In this document: piece after piece, positions 17,946 through 26,791 of the stretch
How the letters are laid out: each line of letters opens with the position of its first letter
How positions within the stretch are numbered: the first letter of the stretch is position 1
Assembly: GCF_001945395.1 (NCBI RefSeq)
Contig: NZ_MSXV01000055.1
Coordinates: forward strand, 216,389-280,388
Direction: 5' to 3'
DNA from: Pseudomonas sp. PA15(2017)
GTDB taxonomy: Bacteria > Pseudomonadota > Gammaproteobacteria > Pseudomonadales > Pseudomonadaceae
Length of the DNA: 64,000 nt
Notes under the pieces: generated by a model
The model's database searches: none
The model's input: only the letters and a program-made list of their open reading frames with translations
Told to the model about the DNA's origin: nothing
Program-made: the position numbers and the translations under genes

Positions 17946-18905
17946 ATGCCGCGCATCATTTCCCGCAAGGACCCCGCCACCTTCAAGACCTTGCCGTTAT
18001 ACGTCGAGGCAACGCCTGATGGCATCGCCTACCAGAGCCTTGGCCGCCCACTGAATTTCAGCGAAATGCTCGAACGCCGCAAACCGGTCGAGCTGCCCGA
18101 CAGCCAGCGCTTCGCGGCGGAGCTGGCCAACCTGGGGGTATCGGTGCGATTGACCCTGCACTGGCAGGGCCGCGAATACTGGCTGCTGGTGCGCCAGCGC
18201 CGCCATGACCGCGGCGATGTCGTGCTCAAGCTGATTTCCGGCTACGTACCGGCCCACGAACTCAACCTGCCGCTGTTGACCGCCATCCAGGAAGTGGCCG
18301 AGGAATGCCTGCTGGAAACCAGCGAAGGCTGGCTCTACGGCCGCTTCGGCGACACCTGGCTGCCTGCGCCCTACGAGGGCACACTCAAGTATCGGGATAA
18401 CGTCCATTTTCGGCTCAGCCCCCTGTCTGGTGCCGCTCGTCCGGTGCAATGCGGCAACCTGACCTTGCTGGAGCGCCCACGGGCCTACGTGCATGTACCC
18501 ACCGCATCGCTGCAGCTGGTCTACGACCTACGCCTGGATCTGCCCAAAGAGGCGAAGCAACCCAGTCTGTTGCACGTCGATGAGCACCTGGAGAATGGCA
18601 AGCTGATCGCGCGCCTGGATCACGCCCGTCCCGATCTGTACCTGATCCCCCTGGAGCAGGGTCGCCCCACCGCTGAGCTGTTGACCCTGCGCCAAGGCCA
18701 ACTGGTGCCAGTAAACACCCGCGGCCTGTGGTTGGCGGAAAGCTTTGCCGCCCAGGACGGCTGGTTGGTGCGTGATGAACGCATCCGTTGGAAGGATTGG
18801 CTGACGCTGCAGAACCTGACACCGAAACCCAGCAAGCCCGACGTGTTCAGCACGGGGCCCGAGGTATCTTCAAGGGTTCGCCTGGATACCGCCGCGGCGG
18901 TCTGA
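17946..18905 (+). CDS. Conserved hypothetical protein with a degenerate Nudix-box-like segment
   Basis: A 319-residue soluble protein with no signal peptide or membrane segment. I do not recognise an established family. The stretch GYVPAHELNLPLLTAIQEVA (residues ~98-117), continued by EECLLE, resembles a Nudix box: a Gly-x5-Glu spacing and the QEVAEE helix are there, but the spacing is two residues too long and the Arg and Gly of REUxEExGU are not conserved. The preceding strand (WLLVRQRRHDRGDVVLKLISG) and the position in the chain also fit a Nudix fold. If real it is probably catalytically altered. A good ribosome binding site (AAGGAG) supports the ATG at 17946. It stands alone between two terminators. 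Confidence 0.7.
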   Translation: MPRIISRKDPATFKTLPLYVEATPDGIAYQSLGRPLNFSEMLERRKPVELPDSQRFAAELANLGVSVRLTLHWQGREYWLLVRQRRHDRGDVVLKLISGYVPAHELNLPLLTAIQEVAEECLLETSEGWLYGRFGDTWLPAPYEGTLKYRDNVHFRLSPLSGAARPVQCGNLTLLERPRAYVHVPTASLQLVYDLRLDLPKEAKQPSLLHVDEHLENGKLIARLDHARPDLYLIPLEQGRPTAELLTLRQGQLVPVNTRGLWLAESFAAQDGWLVRDERIRWKDWLTLQNLTPKPSKPDVFSTGPEVSSRVRLDTAAAV

Positions 18906-18920
18906 CCGGCAAGCGTCACA

Positions 18921-18954
18921 AAACAAAACCCCGCCAAGTGGCGGGGTTTTGTTT
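18921..18954. terminator. Bidirectional intrinsic terminator
   Basis: AAACAAAACCCCGCC-AAGT-GGCGGGGTTTTGTTT: a perfect 15-bp stem with A-rich and T-rich outer arms, so it has a U-tract when read from either side. It lies between the convergent ends of the 17946 gene and hldE. Confidence 0.95.
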
Positions 18955-18960
18955 GCGCGA

Positions 18961-20382
18961 TCAGCGACTGCGGATCTTCTCGACGATGGCCGTGGTCGAG
19001 CTGTTCTCGACCAGCCCCAGCACCCGCACTTCACCGCCGTAGGCCAGCACGATATCGGAACCGACCACCTGGTCGATGCCGTAATCGCCACCTTTGACCA
19101 GCACATCGGGCTGCACCTGCTTGAGCAGGCGCTCGGGCGTGGCTTCGCTGAAGCTCACCACCCAGTCCACGGCGCCAAGACCGGCCAGCACCGCCATGCG
19201 GCGATCCACGGCATTGATCGGCCGACCTGGGCCCTTGAGACGGCTCACCGACGCGTCGTCATTGATCGCCACGATCAGACGGTCGCCCTGCGCCCGCGCC
19301 TGCTCGAGATAGGTCACGTGGCCGGCATGCAGGATATCGAAGCAGCCGTTGGTAAAGACGATCTTCTCGCCGTGGGCGCGCGCATCCTCGGTGGCCAGCA
19401 GCAGTTGCTCCAGGCTCAGCACACCACGCTCGGAGCCCTCTTCACGCTGCACGGCACGGCGCAGCTCAGGCGTGCTGATGGCCGCGGTGCCCAGCTTGCC
19501 CACCACGATACCGGCAGCCAGATTGGCCAGCGCCACGGCCTGGGGTAGCTCCTCGCCTGCCGCGATGGAGGCGGCCAGCGTGGAAATCACCGTATCGCCC
19601 GCGCCCGTCACATCGAACACCTCGCGCGCACGCGCCGGCAGGTGAAGCGGCGCATGATCAGGGCGCAGCAGCGTCATGCCATGCTCGCCACGGGTAACCA
19701 GCAAGGCGCCCAGGTCGAGCTCACGCATCAGGCGCGCGCCACGGCTGACCAACTCGGCTTCATCCTCACAGCGACCGACGATCAACTCGAACTCGCTGAG
19801 GTTCGGAGTGATCAGGCTGGCGCCGCGGTAAATGGAGAAATCCTTGCCTTTCGGGTCGGCCAACACCGGGATGCCGCGCTTGCGCGCTGCCGTGATCAAG
19901 GCCTGATGATTCTGCAGCGCACCCTTGCCGTAATCGGACAACACCAGCACCTTGACCTGATCGAGCAACTGCTCGACCTGCCGCGCCAACGCCTCGGCGT
20001 CGGTCTGGAACGGCTCTTCGAAATCCATGCGCAAGAGCTGCTGATGACGGCTCATGACCCGCAGCTTGACGATGGTCGGCTGGTTCTCGATACGCTGGAA
20101 GTAGGTCTTCACGCCGATGGCTTCCAGGCTCTGCTGCAAACTCTGTGCAGCCTCGTCCTCGCCGGTAACGCCAACCAGAACAGCCGGCGCACCAAGAGCG
20201 GCGATATTCAGTGCGACATTGGCCGCACCGCCGGGGCGATCCTCGATCTGTTCGACCTTGACCACCGGCACCGGAGCCTCGGGCGATATACGCGAGGTAG
20301 CGCCGTGCCAATACCGGTCGAGCATGACATCACCCACCACCAATACGGGTGCCTGATCGAAACGGGGCATGGATAACTTCAT
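18961..20382 (-). CDS. hldE: Bifunctional heptose-7-phosphate kinase / heptose-1-phosphate adenylyltransferase
   Basis: Makes ADP-D-glycero-beta-D-manno-heptose, the donor precursor for WaaC and WaaF. The 473 residues include an N-terminal PfkB-type sugar kinase (GDVMLDRYWHG start; GGAANVALN; DPKGKD; and DVTGAGDT with the catalytic Asp at about residue 270) and a C-terminal nucleotidyltransferase (FTNGCFDILHAGHVTYLEQA, with the HxGH motif, from about residue 345). Full-length bifunctional form as in most gammaproteobacteria. The ATG at 20382 has a GGAG nearby. It is the last gene of the dnpA/mig-14 minus-strand run and ends at a strong terminator. Confidence 0.97.
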   Translation of the reverse strand: MKLSMPRFDQAPVLVVGDVMLDRYWHGATSRISPEAPVPVVKVEQIEDRPGGAANVALNIAALGAPAVLVGVTGEDEAAQSLQQSLEAIGVKTYFQRIENQPTIVKLRVMSRHQQLLRMDFEEPFQTDAEALARQVEQLLDQVKVLVLSDYGKGALQNHQALITAARKRGIPVLADPKGKDFSIYRGASLITPNLSEFELIVGRCEDEAELVSRGARLMRELDLGALLVTRGEHGMTLLRPDHAPLHLPARAREVFDVTGAGDTVISTLAASIAAGEELPQAVALANLAAGIVVGKLGTAAISTPELRRAVQREEGSERGVLSLEQLLLATEDARAHGEKIVFTNGCFDILHAGHVTYLEQARAQGDRLIVAINDDASVSRLKGPGRPINAVDRRMAVLAGLGAVDWVVSFSEATPERLLKQVQPDVLVKGGDYGIDQVVGSDIVLAYGGEVRVLGLVENSSTTAIVEKIRSR

Positions 20383-20464
20383 GCGGAAACTCCGGAATTG
20401 CAAAATCGCCGCGGAGAATAGCACATCGGCTATTACGAACCGCCGCCGCACGTTTCAGCACCGC

Positions 20465-21886
20465 TTAGCGCTCGAACGGGCGAACCCAGAACAACTCGTG
20501 GCGACGCACCGCCTTGCGGAAGAACTCGTCTTCCCCTGCCTGCGGCCAGCGGCGTGCAGCCAGGCACCATTGGATGAACCGACGCAGACGCTTCTTGAAG
20601 GGTAGCGGCGTTTGCAGATCGTGCTGCATCGCCAATGCCTGACTCTTGTCGAGCAATACATTGTCATCAAGTTGCAGGCACCACAGCTGATCGGCTGGCA
20701 AGGGTTCGATACATGGCGGCAATGCCACGCCGTTGCCGGCCGGCCCCATGGGCCAGCGGTCATTGTCCGTCAGGTGATTGGCATAGAGCAGTTGCACGTC
20801 AGGCTGCCAGCCACTTTGCTCGATGGCCTGCCGCAACGCTCGGCCCGTCTGGATATGGTCGGGGTGCGGATCGAGCTCGGGGTGCGGAAACACGACGACT
20901 TCCGGCTTGAAGTGCCGCAACAACGCCGCGAGGTCGGCGATCAGGTTATTCCACGTCGGTGCCCCGTCTACATCGCCAGGAAGCTTCAATGCATTGAAAC
21001 GACGAACACTGCGGATATCCGAGTCGCCCGACTCGCGCGACGCACAAGCTGTGCCTGGCTCGGCCTCCATCTGCCGCAATTGCATGCAGTAATAGCCAAG
21101 CTGCACGCATCGACTGGGCTCGACGCCACCCCACAGAGGTACCGTTTGACTGCTCCAACTGCGCAGCCGCCCCTTGAGGCGCGCGGCGGCGGCATCGCTG
21201 AGGCCAAGACGGCGGTAGAAGTCGGCCTCGATCTCGCCCTGGGTCAAGGTGACGATAGACACCTCTTGGCTGCGACTGTAAAGACCGAAAGCAGCCAGCT
21301 CGGCATCATCCGCGTGGGGAGCAAGCACCATGACGCGCTTGCGTGAGTAGTCGGGATTGCTGAAGCCATACAGCGTTGCTTCGCGCCCGAGCTTGCAGAA
21401 GCGCCCGCGCAGCCTCAGTCGTCCATCGCGCAATAGTGGCAGGCAGCTGGAGAGATTGAGAAACCGTACGCCGTTGACGCCGCGCTCGAAATCTTGGCGG
21501 TCGAGGTCTTTGTCCTCACCGATCAGGACATGGGGGTCGAGGCAACGCCCCAGCCAGTTGCTGCGAACATGCAGGGCCAGCACCAGTGTGTCGGCCTCCT
21601 CGGGCCACTCCCCGCCATGTGGAAAGATTTTCCCATCGCGATCGAGCATCACCGACAGACTGAAACTGTCCGGCGGGAACGCGTGGCGGTAATCGTCACG
21701 GGGCGAGTAGAAAAGATGGTCGGAAAACCAGGCTTCGTGGGCAATCCATGCCAGCACCAGAACGACGGGCGCCGTTCCCCACGAACCGAACCAGTCGAGC
21801 GCCACCAGAATCGGCAATGCCACGACCATGAGAATACGCTTGTTACGCCGATGCCGGCGTACCAACCGCTGCTTGCGTGCTTCCAT
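20465..21886 (-). CDS. dnpA: PIG-L family de-N-acetylase, DnpA type
   Basis: A 473-residue protein with a highly basic N-terminus, one or two membrane segments (residues ~17-53), and a PIG-L/LmbE deacetylase domain. The zinc motif is APHADDAELAAF at 189-200 (usual form AHPDDE), and the later HPELDPHPDHIQTGR supplies further ligands. In P. aeruginosa the homologous dnpA (PA5002) lies within the LPS core cluster and influences fluoroquinolone tolerance; its sugar substrate is thought to be a cell-surface glycan. Position here next to mig-14 and near waaL agrees. The gene starts four bases after the mig-14 stop. Confidence 0.85.
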   Translation of the reverse strand: MEARKQRLVRRHRRNKRILMVVALPILVALDWFGSWGTAPVVLVLAWIAHEAWFSDHLFYSPRDDYRHAFPPDSFSLSVMLDRDGKIFPHGGEWPEEADTLVLALHVRSNWLGRCLDPHVLIGEDKDLDRQDFERGVNGVRFLNLSSCLPLLRDGRLRLRGRFCKLGREATLYGFSNPDYSRKRVMVLAPHADDAELAAFGLYSRSQEVSIVTLTQGEIEADFYRRLGLSDAAAARLKGRLRSWSSQTVPLWGGVEPSRCVQLGYYCMQLRQMEAEPGTACASRESGDSDIRSVRRFNALKLPGDVDGAPTWNNLIADLAALLRHFKPEVVVFPHPELDPHPDHIQTGRALRQAIEQSGWQPDVQLLYANHLTDNDRWPMGPAGNGVALPPCIEPLPADQLWCLQLDDNVLLDKSQALAMQHDLQTPLPFKKRLRRFIQWCLAARRWPQAGEDEFFRKAVRRHELFWVRPFER

Positions 21887-21890
21887 TCAC

Positions 21891-22787
21891 TTACACCCGA
21901 AAAACAGGCTGGCGATTACACCAACGATCCTTGTATTCAACATCCGCTCTGCCGAAGGAGTAGCGCAGCGGCTTTCCTCGCAGGCGCGCATCGTCCCATG
22001 CGGACTGGGTATTGATAAAGCTGAGTACACTGCCAGGGCTGAAGTCACGAGAGGCTGGATCCACTCCACCGTTGATGTATTCGATACTAATCCAGCCTGG
22101 CGATTCGACCCTGTATAGAACCTGAACGGCTATGGGCTTTCCATCGAGCTGCAGATACGCGCCCCAGAGAAACTCTTTCAGCGCCTCGAAAACCTCGACG
22201 AGATACTGCTTGCCAGGCACGTCGAAGCCCCAGCGCTTTTCGAACAGCTCCGTATAAATTGCGGCCAGCGCATGGGCCGACAAGCCGGAAACCGGCACAA
22301 CCTCGCCGCCCGCCTCTTCGAGCATCCGTAGTTCACGACGCTGGTTGTAGCGGAACTTCTTGCCGTACTCCTCCGGCTGCCTGGCCAGCGCCAGCTGCTC
22401 CGACTGGGTGCGCAACGTCGATATCGCGCCCTCATTCAAGGCGGAGACATAGCGCATTCGATGCCGAACCGGTGCGGCCGCTCCTGGCGCGACGGGCAGT
22501 ATCACCTCGGCGTTGCCGAGGTCGAAAAGGTCGCGACGACCCTTGCGTTTGAGCACATCGCGAGAAAGTGCCAACGCATTTCCCCAGACTGGAACCGCAG
22601 CCTGCAACTCGCCCTGCCGCGGCCAGCCCAGGTAGCGAACGGGAATGCCCGCCAGCACAGACAGCCGGGAAACGACGTCTGGTTGAGTCATGACACTGCC
22701 GCCGAACCGCGCCCACACCTGCGCATAGACATCGGCGCTTATCGGCTGCCAGCCTCGCTCGCGCCAGCGTTGTAACGGGTTGAACAT
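21891..22787 (-). CDS. mig-14: Mig-14 family protein (GNAT/FemAB-like acyltransferase fold)
   Basis: A 298-residue protein matching Mig-14, an inner-membrane-associated factor that in Salmonella and P. aeruginosa contributes to resistance to antimicrobial peptides. The FemAB/GNAT-like core is suggested by KFRYNQRRELRMLEEAGGEV (about residues 144-163), the AIYTELFEKRWGF stretch and the C-terminal GKPLRYSFGRADVEYKDRW. The biochemical reaction is not known. The start at MFNPLQRWRERGW (22787) fits the family; a longer reading frame to 22880 would run into the promoter region of the divergent waaL. Downstream is dnpA at four bases. Confidence 0.87.
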   Translation of the reverse strand: MFNPLQRWRERGWQPISADVYAQVWARFGGSVMTQPDVVSRLSVLAGIPVRYLGWPRQGELQAAVPVWGNALALSRDVLKRKGRRDLFDLGNAEVILPVAPGAAAPVRHRMRYVSALNEGAISTLRTQSEQLALARQPEEYGKKFRYNQRRELRMLEEAGGEVVPVSGLSAHALAAIYTELFEKRWGFDVPGKQYLVEVFEALKEFLWGAYLQLDGKPIAVQVLYRVESPGWISIEYINGGVDPASRDFSPGSVLSFINTQSAWDDARLRGKPLRYSFGRADVEYKDRWCNRQPVFRV

Positions 22788-22895
22788 CAGGCATCCGGCT
22801 CGGGCGAAAAGATCGCCAAGCTTATCACGCGGTCGCTGCCTACTGCCGGACGATGCTTTAAGATAGGCCTTTTTACCCATGCTTTAGGATCTCTG

Positions 22896-24080
22896 GTGCA
22901 GCTACCCTCCCCACAGCCCGACGCCTTGCGTACGCGTCTTTTCGACTTCATCACCACCCGTTGGCTGGTCGGCGGCTATCTGGTTTTATTGACAGGCCTG
23001 TTCTGGATTCCCGACGGCAGTCAGTACACGAAATTCTATTACGCACTGAGCGCGGCACCTGCTCTTTTGGCGGTGATGATCATGCCTCGCCAGATCAAAC
23101 CCCTGCTAAGTGAACCTATGGTCCTCTGCTTTCTGGTCTTGAGCGCGTGGCTGCTCATAACCCTGGGCTGGAGTCGCACCGAGGATGGCTTCGGCAGCCT
23201 GGCCAAGCGTCCGCTTTATGTATTCATGCTGTTCGTGGGCTGCACACTGATCGCTCTGCGTAATGATGAGTTGTTCTTGAAAACCTTGCGCCTAGGAGAA
23301 GGCGTCGGTGCATTGGCGGCGCTGGTCAACGTCGCCTGGTTCCTGCACATCGCAGCGCCGGGCGAACGACTGATCGGTACCGGAGCTCTGCGCAACCCGC
23401 TACTCACCTCTCACGTTCTAGGCTTTTTATGCACCTATTGGGTCGCAGCCTGGCTATCACGCAACGAGCGTCATGACTGGCTACCGATCATGATGGCGCT
23501 TCCCTTGCTGGCGGCGCTACTGGCCACGGGTTCGCGCACGCCGCTGATGGGGCTGGCACTGACCAGCGTCTGGATGCTGTCGATGAGCGGCAGACGGGCC
23601 ATTTATCTGGTCGCCGCGTTGCTGTTCGGCGCGATTGCCGCCTATCTGGTTGCGCCAGAGATCATTCTGCAGCGCGGTATGTCCTACCGCCCGGAATTGT
23701 GGAGCGATGCCTGGCGCCAGGCGGGCCAGCATCTTTGGCTAGGCGCCGGTTATGAAAGCAAGTTCGAGTTCAATGTTGCCGGCTCTCATCAACCATTGCA
23801 CGACCCGCACAACGTCGAGCTGGCGGTTCTTCTCGAGCTGGGCATGATCGGGTTGGGTATCTGGGCCATCATGTACGGCTTCGCACTGTTTCGCTGCCTG
23901 CGCCTGCGCGCCCTGCCGCAATTCCAGATCGCTTCGGCACTGCTGATCTATGGGCTCTGTGCAGGGCTTACGGAGGGCGGCAACTACCTGTCGCGCCCCA
24001 ATGAAAGCTGGTTTTTGATCTGGATCCCGATGGCGCTGGTCGCTGCACTGTCCATCCGGCATCGGCAGGCTAAGCCATGA
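22896..24080 (+). CDS. waaL: O-antigen ligase
   Basis: A 394-residue polytopic inner membrane protein (about 11-12 hydrophobic segments) of the Wzy/WaaL ligase superfamily. It transfers undecaprenyl-linked O antigen to lipid A-core on the periplasmic side. Ligase features include the LLATGSRTPLMGL segment, the large periplasmic loop beginning ILQRGMSYRPELWSDAWRQA, and HDPHNVELAVLLELG with the conserved histidine near the end of that loop. The start is a GTG at 22896 with AGGA upstream. It overlaps the next gene by four bases (ATGA) and is divergent from mig-14. Confidence 0.88.
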   Translation: MQLPSPQPDALRTRLFDFITTRWLVGGYLVLLTGLFWIPDGSQYTKFYYALSAAPALLAVMIMPRQIKPLLSEPMVLCFLVLSAWLLITLGWSRTEDGFGSLAKRPLYVFMLFVGCTLIALRNDELFLKTLRLGEGVGALAALVNVAWFLHIAAPGERLIGTGALRNPLLTSHVLGFLCTYWVAAWLSRNERHDWLPIMMALPLLAALLATGSRTPLMGLALTSVWMLSMSGRRAIYLVAALLFGAIAAYLVAPEIILQRGMSYRPELWSDAWRQAGQHLWLGAGYESKFEFNVAGSHQPLHDPHNVELAVLLELGMIGLGIWAIMYGFALFRCLRLRALPQFQIASALLIYGLCAGLTEGGNYLSRPNESWFLIWIPMALVAALSIRHRQAKP

Positions 24081-24739
24081 AGCGTATCGATGCGGCACAG
24101 CTGGATGCTCTGTTGGAGGGCGCCAAAACCATCGAAGAAGATGGCCTTGGCGTCAAAGTGGCGCGACTGGGCAGCGGCGACTTTCTGAAGCTGTATCGTC
24201 GCAAGCGGTTGCTGTCCTCCGACCTCTGGGATTTACCGGCACAGCGTTTCGCCGACAACGCCAGAGGCTTGCTGCGCCTGGGGATCACCGCACCGTACGT
24301 GCTCGATGTCCTGATGATCAGCGAACGCCGCCTGAGCGCCGTGCTCTATCAGCCCTTGCCAGGCGACACCCTGCGCAATCGATTACGCCAACTCGACGCG
24401 CGGCAGCGTCCGGCACTGGTAAAACGATTCGGGACTTTTCTCGGCGAGCTGCATCAGCTTGGCGTCTATTTCCGCTCGCTGCATCTGGGCAACGTTCTAC
24501 TGCTGCCAGACGGCAGCTTTGGCCTGATCGACCTGTCGGACATGAAGCTGGAAAGCCGTCCGCTCGCCCCCTGGAAGAGGCGGCGCAACCTGCAGCACAT
24601 CCTGCGCTATGCCGAGGATATCGACTGGCTCACGCAACAGCATCTCGGTAGCTGGCTAGAAGGCTATGCGGAGAGCGCCAGCCGATGCGACACCGAGCGT
24701 TTCAGCCGCGACCTGAAAAAGTGGCTGCAGGTCCGGTAG
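24077..24739 (+). CDS. LPS-kinase-like (InaA/WaaP superfamily) protein
   Basis: A 220-residue cytoplasmic kinase-like protein, translationally coupled to waaL (ATGA overlap). The lobes of a small protein-kinase-like fold are suggested by KLYRRKRLLSSDLW (N-lobe lysine region) and by FRSLHLGNVLLLPDG and FGLIDLSDM (catalytic loop and metal loop). In the usual HRDLHxGN catalytic loop the aspartate is replaced by serine here, so catalysis may be altered or lost. A homologue lies beside waaL in P. aeruginosa (PA4998, as I recall). Its role in core phosphorylation is inferred only from the family and position. Confidence 0.78.
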   Translation: MKRIDAAQLDALLEGAKTIEEDGLGVKVARLGSGDFLKLYRRKRLLSSDLWDLPAQRFADNARGLLRLGITAPYVLDVLMISERRLSAVLYQPLPGDTLRNRLRQLDARQRPALVKRFGTFLGELHQLGVYFRSLHLGNVLLLPDGSFGLIDLSDMKLESRPLAPWKRRRNLQHILRYAEDIDWLTQQHLGSWLEGYAESASRCDTERFSRDLKKWLQVR

Positions 24740-24767
24740 CCAGGCCACCGAGCGCTACGGCTGGCGC

Positions 24768-25646
24768 TCAGCGTTTGAGCCAGTAGCGCCAGAGCCCCTT
24801 GAGTGTCTTCAGGTTGCGCGAGCGCCACGGGATCTGCGCCAGCAACTCGCTGGCCAGCGCTCGATCCTCGTTGGCAACCTTGGTGAACATGGCGTTCAGG
24901 TAGCGCAGGCGCGTCGCCTCGTAACCCGGATGGTCACTGAAGCGCTGATAGATCGCCAGCTCGGTTTCGATCATCAGACGCCGATTCTTGTAGGTGTTGC
25001 GGCCATGCACACGGTACAGCGCCAGCGGCTCCTGGAGTATGTCGATGAAATAGCCGGCACGCGCGATGCGCAGCTCCACGAAGTAATCCTCGATCCGGAT
25101 GGTCGGATCGAAGCCGCCCACCGCCTCCAATGCATCGCGGCGAAACAGCAGGGTCGGCGCTGGTGGCCCAGGCTTGCGATCCATGAACAGGTCATCGAAG
25201 TCGAGGCGCCTGGCCGGGCGATGCCGCTGCTTCTTGTCGGGCAACGGCTTGCCGTCGCCGTCGATGAGCACGATGCCGCCCGCACAGATTCCGGTCTCCG
25301 GATGCTGCTCCATAAATGGAATCTGCAAGGAAAGCCGCTCGGGCAGCATCACGTCATCCGAGCCCAGCGGCGCGATGTATCGGCCCTTGCTTCGGGCGAT
25401 CATCTCGTTGAGCGTGGTGCACAGCCCCTTGTTCGTCTGCGCGACGAAGTCGAAGCCGAACTCCGCCTGCAATCGTTGAATCAGCTCGACGCTGCCGTCA
25501 CGTGAACCATCGTCGACCACCAGCAGCTCTATGATGGGATAGCTCTGCGCATAAACGCTGCGAATGCTGGCCTCGATGAAGTCAGCATGGTTGTAGGAAG
25601 AGATCAGTACCGATACCAAAGGCAGCGGGTGGGTGCTATCGGTCAT
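24768..25646 (-). CDS. wapR: GT2 glycosyltransferase, WapR-like (probable core rhamnosyltransferase)
   Basis: A 292-residue GT-A fold glycosyltransferase. The nucleotide-sugar site shows VSVLISSYNHADFIEAS, VVDDGSRDGS and the DxD-like APLGSDDVMLPER; the acceptor/catalytic part has GGFDPTIRIEDYF. No membrane segment, so it acts on the cytoplasmic face. In P. aeruginosa, WapR adds the alpha-1,3-rhamnose that receives O antigen and is encoded between waaL and ssg; this gene has the same position, but strand order is altered. It is coupled to the upstream GT4 gene by a four-base overlap. A clear paralogue lies at 34493-35407. Confidence 0.7.
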   Translation of the reverse strand: MTDSTHPLPLVSVLISSYNHADFIEASIRSVYAQSYPIIELLVVDDGSRDGSVELIQRLQAEFGFDFVAQTNKGLCTTLNEMIARSKGRYIAPLGSDDVMLPERLSLQIPFMEQHPETGICAGGIVLIDGDGKPLPDKKQRHRPARRLDFDDLFMDRKPGPPAPTLLFRRDALEAVGGFDPTIRIEDYFVELRIARAGYFIDILQEPLALYRVHGRNTYKNRRLMIETELAIYQRFSDHPGYEATRLRYLNAMFTKVANEDRALASELLAQIPWRSRNLKTLKGLWRYWLKR

Positions 25647-26791
25647 TGAGACGATCCTGTCAGCGGCTGATCGCCTTCGAGCAGCTCACGGTATTTGCGG
25701 CGAAAATCCTCGATGTCGTGCTCGCACCTGAGGTAGCGGTAAGCCCGCTCACCCTGCTCGACTCGCTCGGCTTCGCTATCGAGCAGGCTTGCACGCAGCT
25801 GCTCGGTCAACGAGCTCACATCGCCCGGGCCGAACAGTCGGCCGCCAGCGCCGTGCAACAAGGGGCGCATCGCCGGAATATCCGACCCCATTACCGGCAG
25901 GCGCCCGCACATACCCTCGAGCAGGGCAAGCCCGAGGCCTTCCTGTAGCGAAGGCATGGCGAAGATGTCGAAGGCCCTTACGTAGCGCATGGCATCGGGC
26001 TGAGTGCCGCACAGGTGCACACGGCCCTGCAAATCGGACTCGGCGATCAGCGCAGCGAGATTGTCCCGCTCTCGCCCGCCACCGATGATGGCCAGATTCG
26101 CATGGGGGAATTCCTGACTGACGGCAGCGAAGGCCCGAATCAGATGGGTGTGCCCTTTGATTGGAACCAAGCGCCCGATAGCACCGATGATCACTGGTGT
26201 CATCGGTAAATCCAGCGCTTTACGCGCCTCTTCTCGCGACAGCTGCAGGGACTCGGCCAGGTCGATATCTAGGGCATTGGTGATCGCCACCGTGTTCGCC
26301 TTCGTGAAACCGCAGCGCAGCGAAACCAGGTAATCGACCACTGCCGGCGACACACCGACGAAACGCCAGCATTCATCGATCAAGCGCTTGGCCTGCCAGC
26401 GCCGATAGAACCTGTCGTACTCGCCGAAGCCGTGGGAGACGCCGATGCAGCGGGTGATTCGCAGCTCTTTGTTGAGGTGCATGAACAGGTTGACGGCCTT
26501 GAAGCGATGCAGCAACACCACGTCGAAGGCTTCTTCCCGACAAAACGCCAATAAGCGGGCGCGCACCTTACGACGCAAACCGCTCATGTCCTTCTCGTTG
26601 AACTCGAAGAATACCTGGCGGCGACCGGCAGGATGAGGTGCGCCGTCAGCCGGCCGGCCCTCGAGATAAGCATTGACCACCTCGAAGCGCTCGCCCGGCA
26701 GCCCCTGCAGGATCTGCTCGCCCAGGTCGGAGTTGGTATCGCCCGCGTTGTAACGGGTTTGCAACTGCAGGACTTTCAGCGGCCTAACCAT
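25643..26791 (-). CDS. ssg: GT4 glycosyltransferase, Ssg-like
   Basis: A 382-residue GT-B enzyme. The donor-binding C-terminal half has IGAIGRLVPIKGHTHLIRAF and the E-x7-E motif in MPSLQEGLGLALLEGMCG. The N-terminal half has HRFKAVNLF and IGVSHGFGEYDRFYRRW. Located directly upstream of the wapR-like gene, as ssg is beside wapR in P. aeruginosa, where it affects LPS and surface sugars. The assignment rests on position and family. It is a paralogue of the 36332-37459 gene, which shares the HRFK, IGVxHxFGxY and N-x-x-DID-x-L segments. Overlaps the next gene upstream by eight bases. Confidence 0.65.
   Translation of the reverse strand: MVRPLKVLQLQTRYNAGDTNSDLGEQILQGLPGERFEVVNAYLEGRPADGAPHPAGRRQVFFEFNEKDMSGLRRKVRARLLAFCREEAFDVVLLHRFKAVNLFMHLNKELRITRCIGVSHGFGEYDRFYRRWQAKRLIDECWRFVGVSPAVVDYLVSLRCGFTKANTVAITNALDIDLAESLQLSREEARKALDLPMTPVIIGAIGRLVPIKGHTHLIRAFAAVSQEFPHANLAIIGGGRERDNLAALIAESDLQGRVHLCGTQPDAMRYVRAFDIFAMPSLQEGLGLALLEGMCGRLPVMGSDIPAMRPLLHGAGGRLFGPGDVSSLTEQLRASLLDSEAERVEQGERAYRYLRCEHDIEDFRRKYRELLEGDQPLTGSSQ

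Noticed and set aside
22788..22880. N-terminal extension of the mig-14 gene to 22880
   Set aside because: The extra residues do not fit the family start and would consume the divergent promoter space before waaL.
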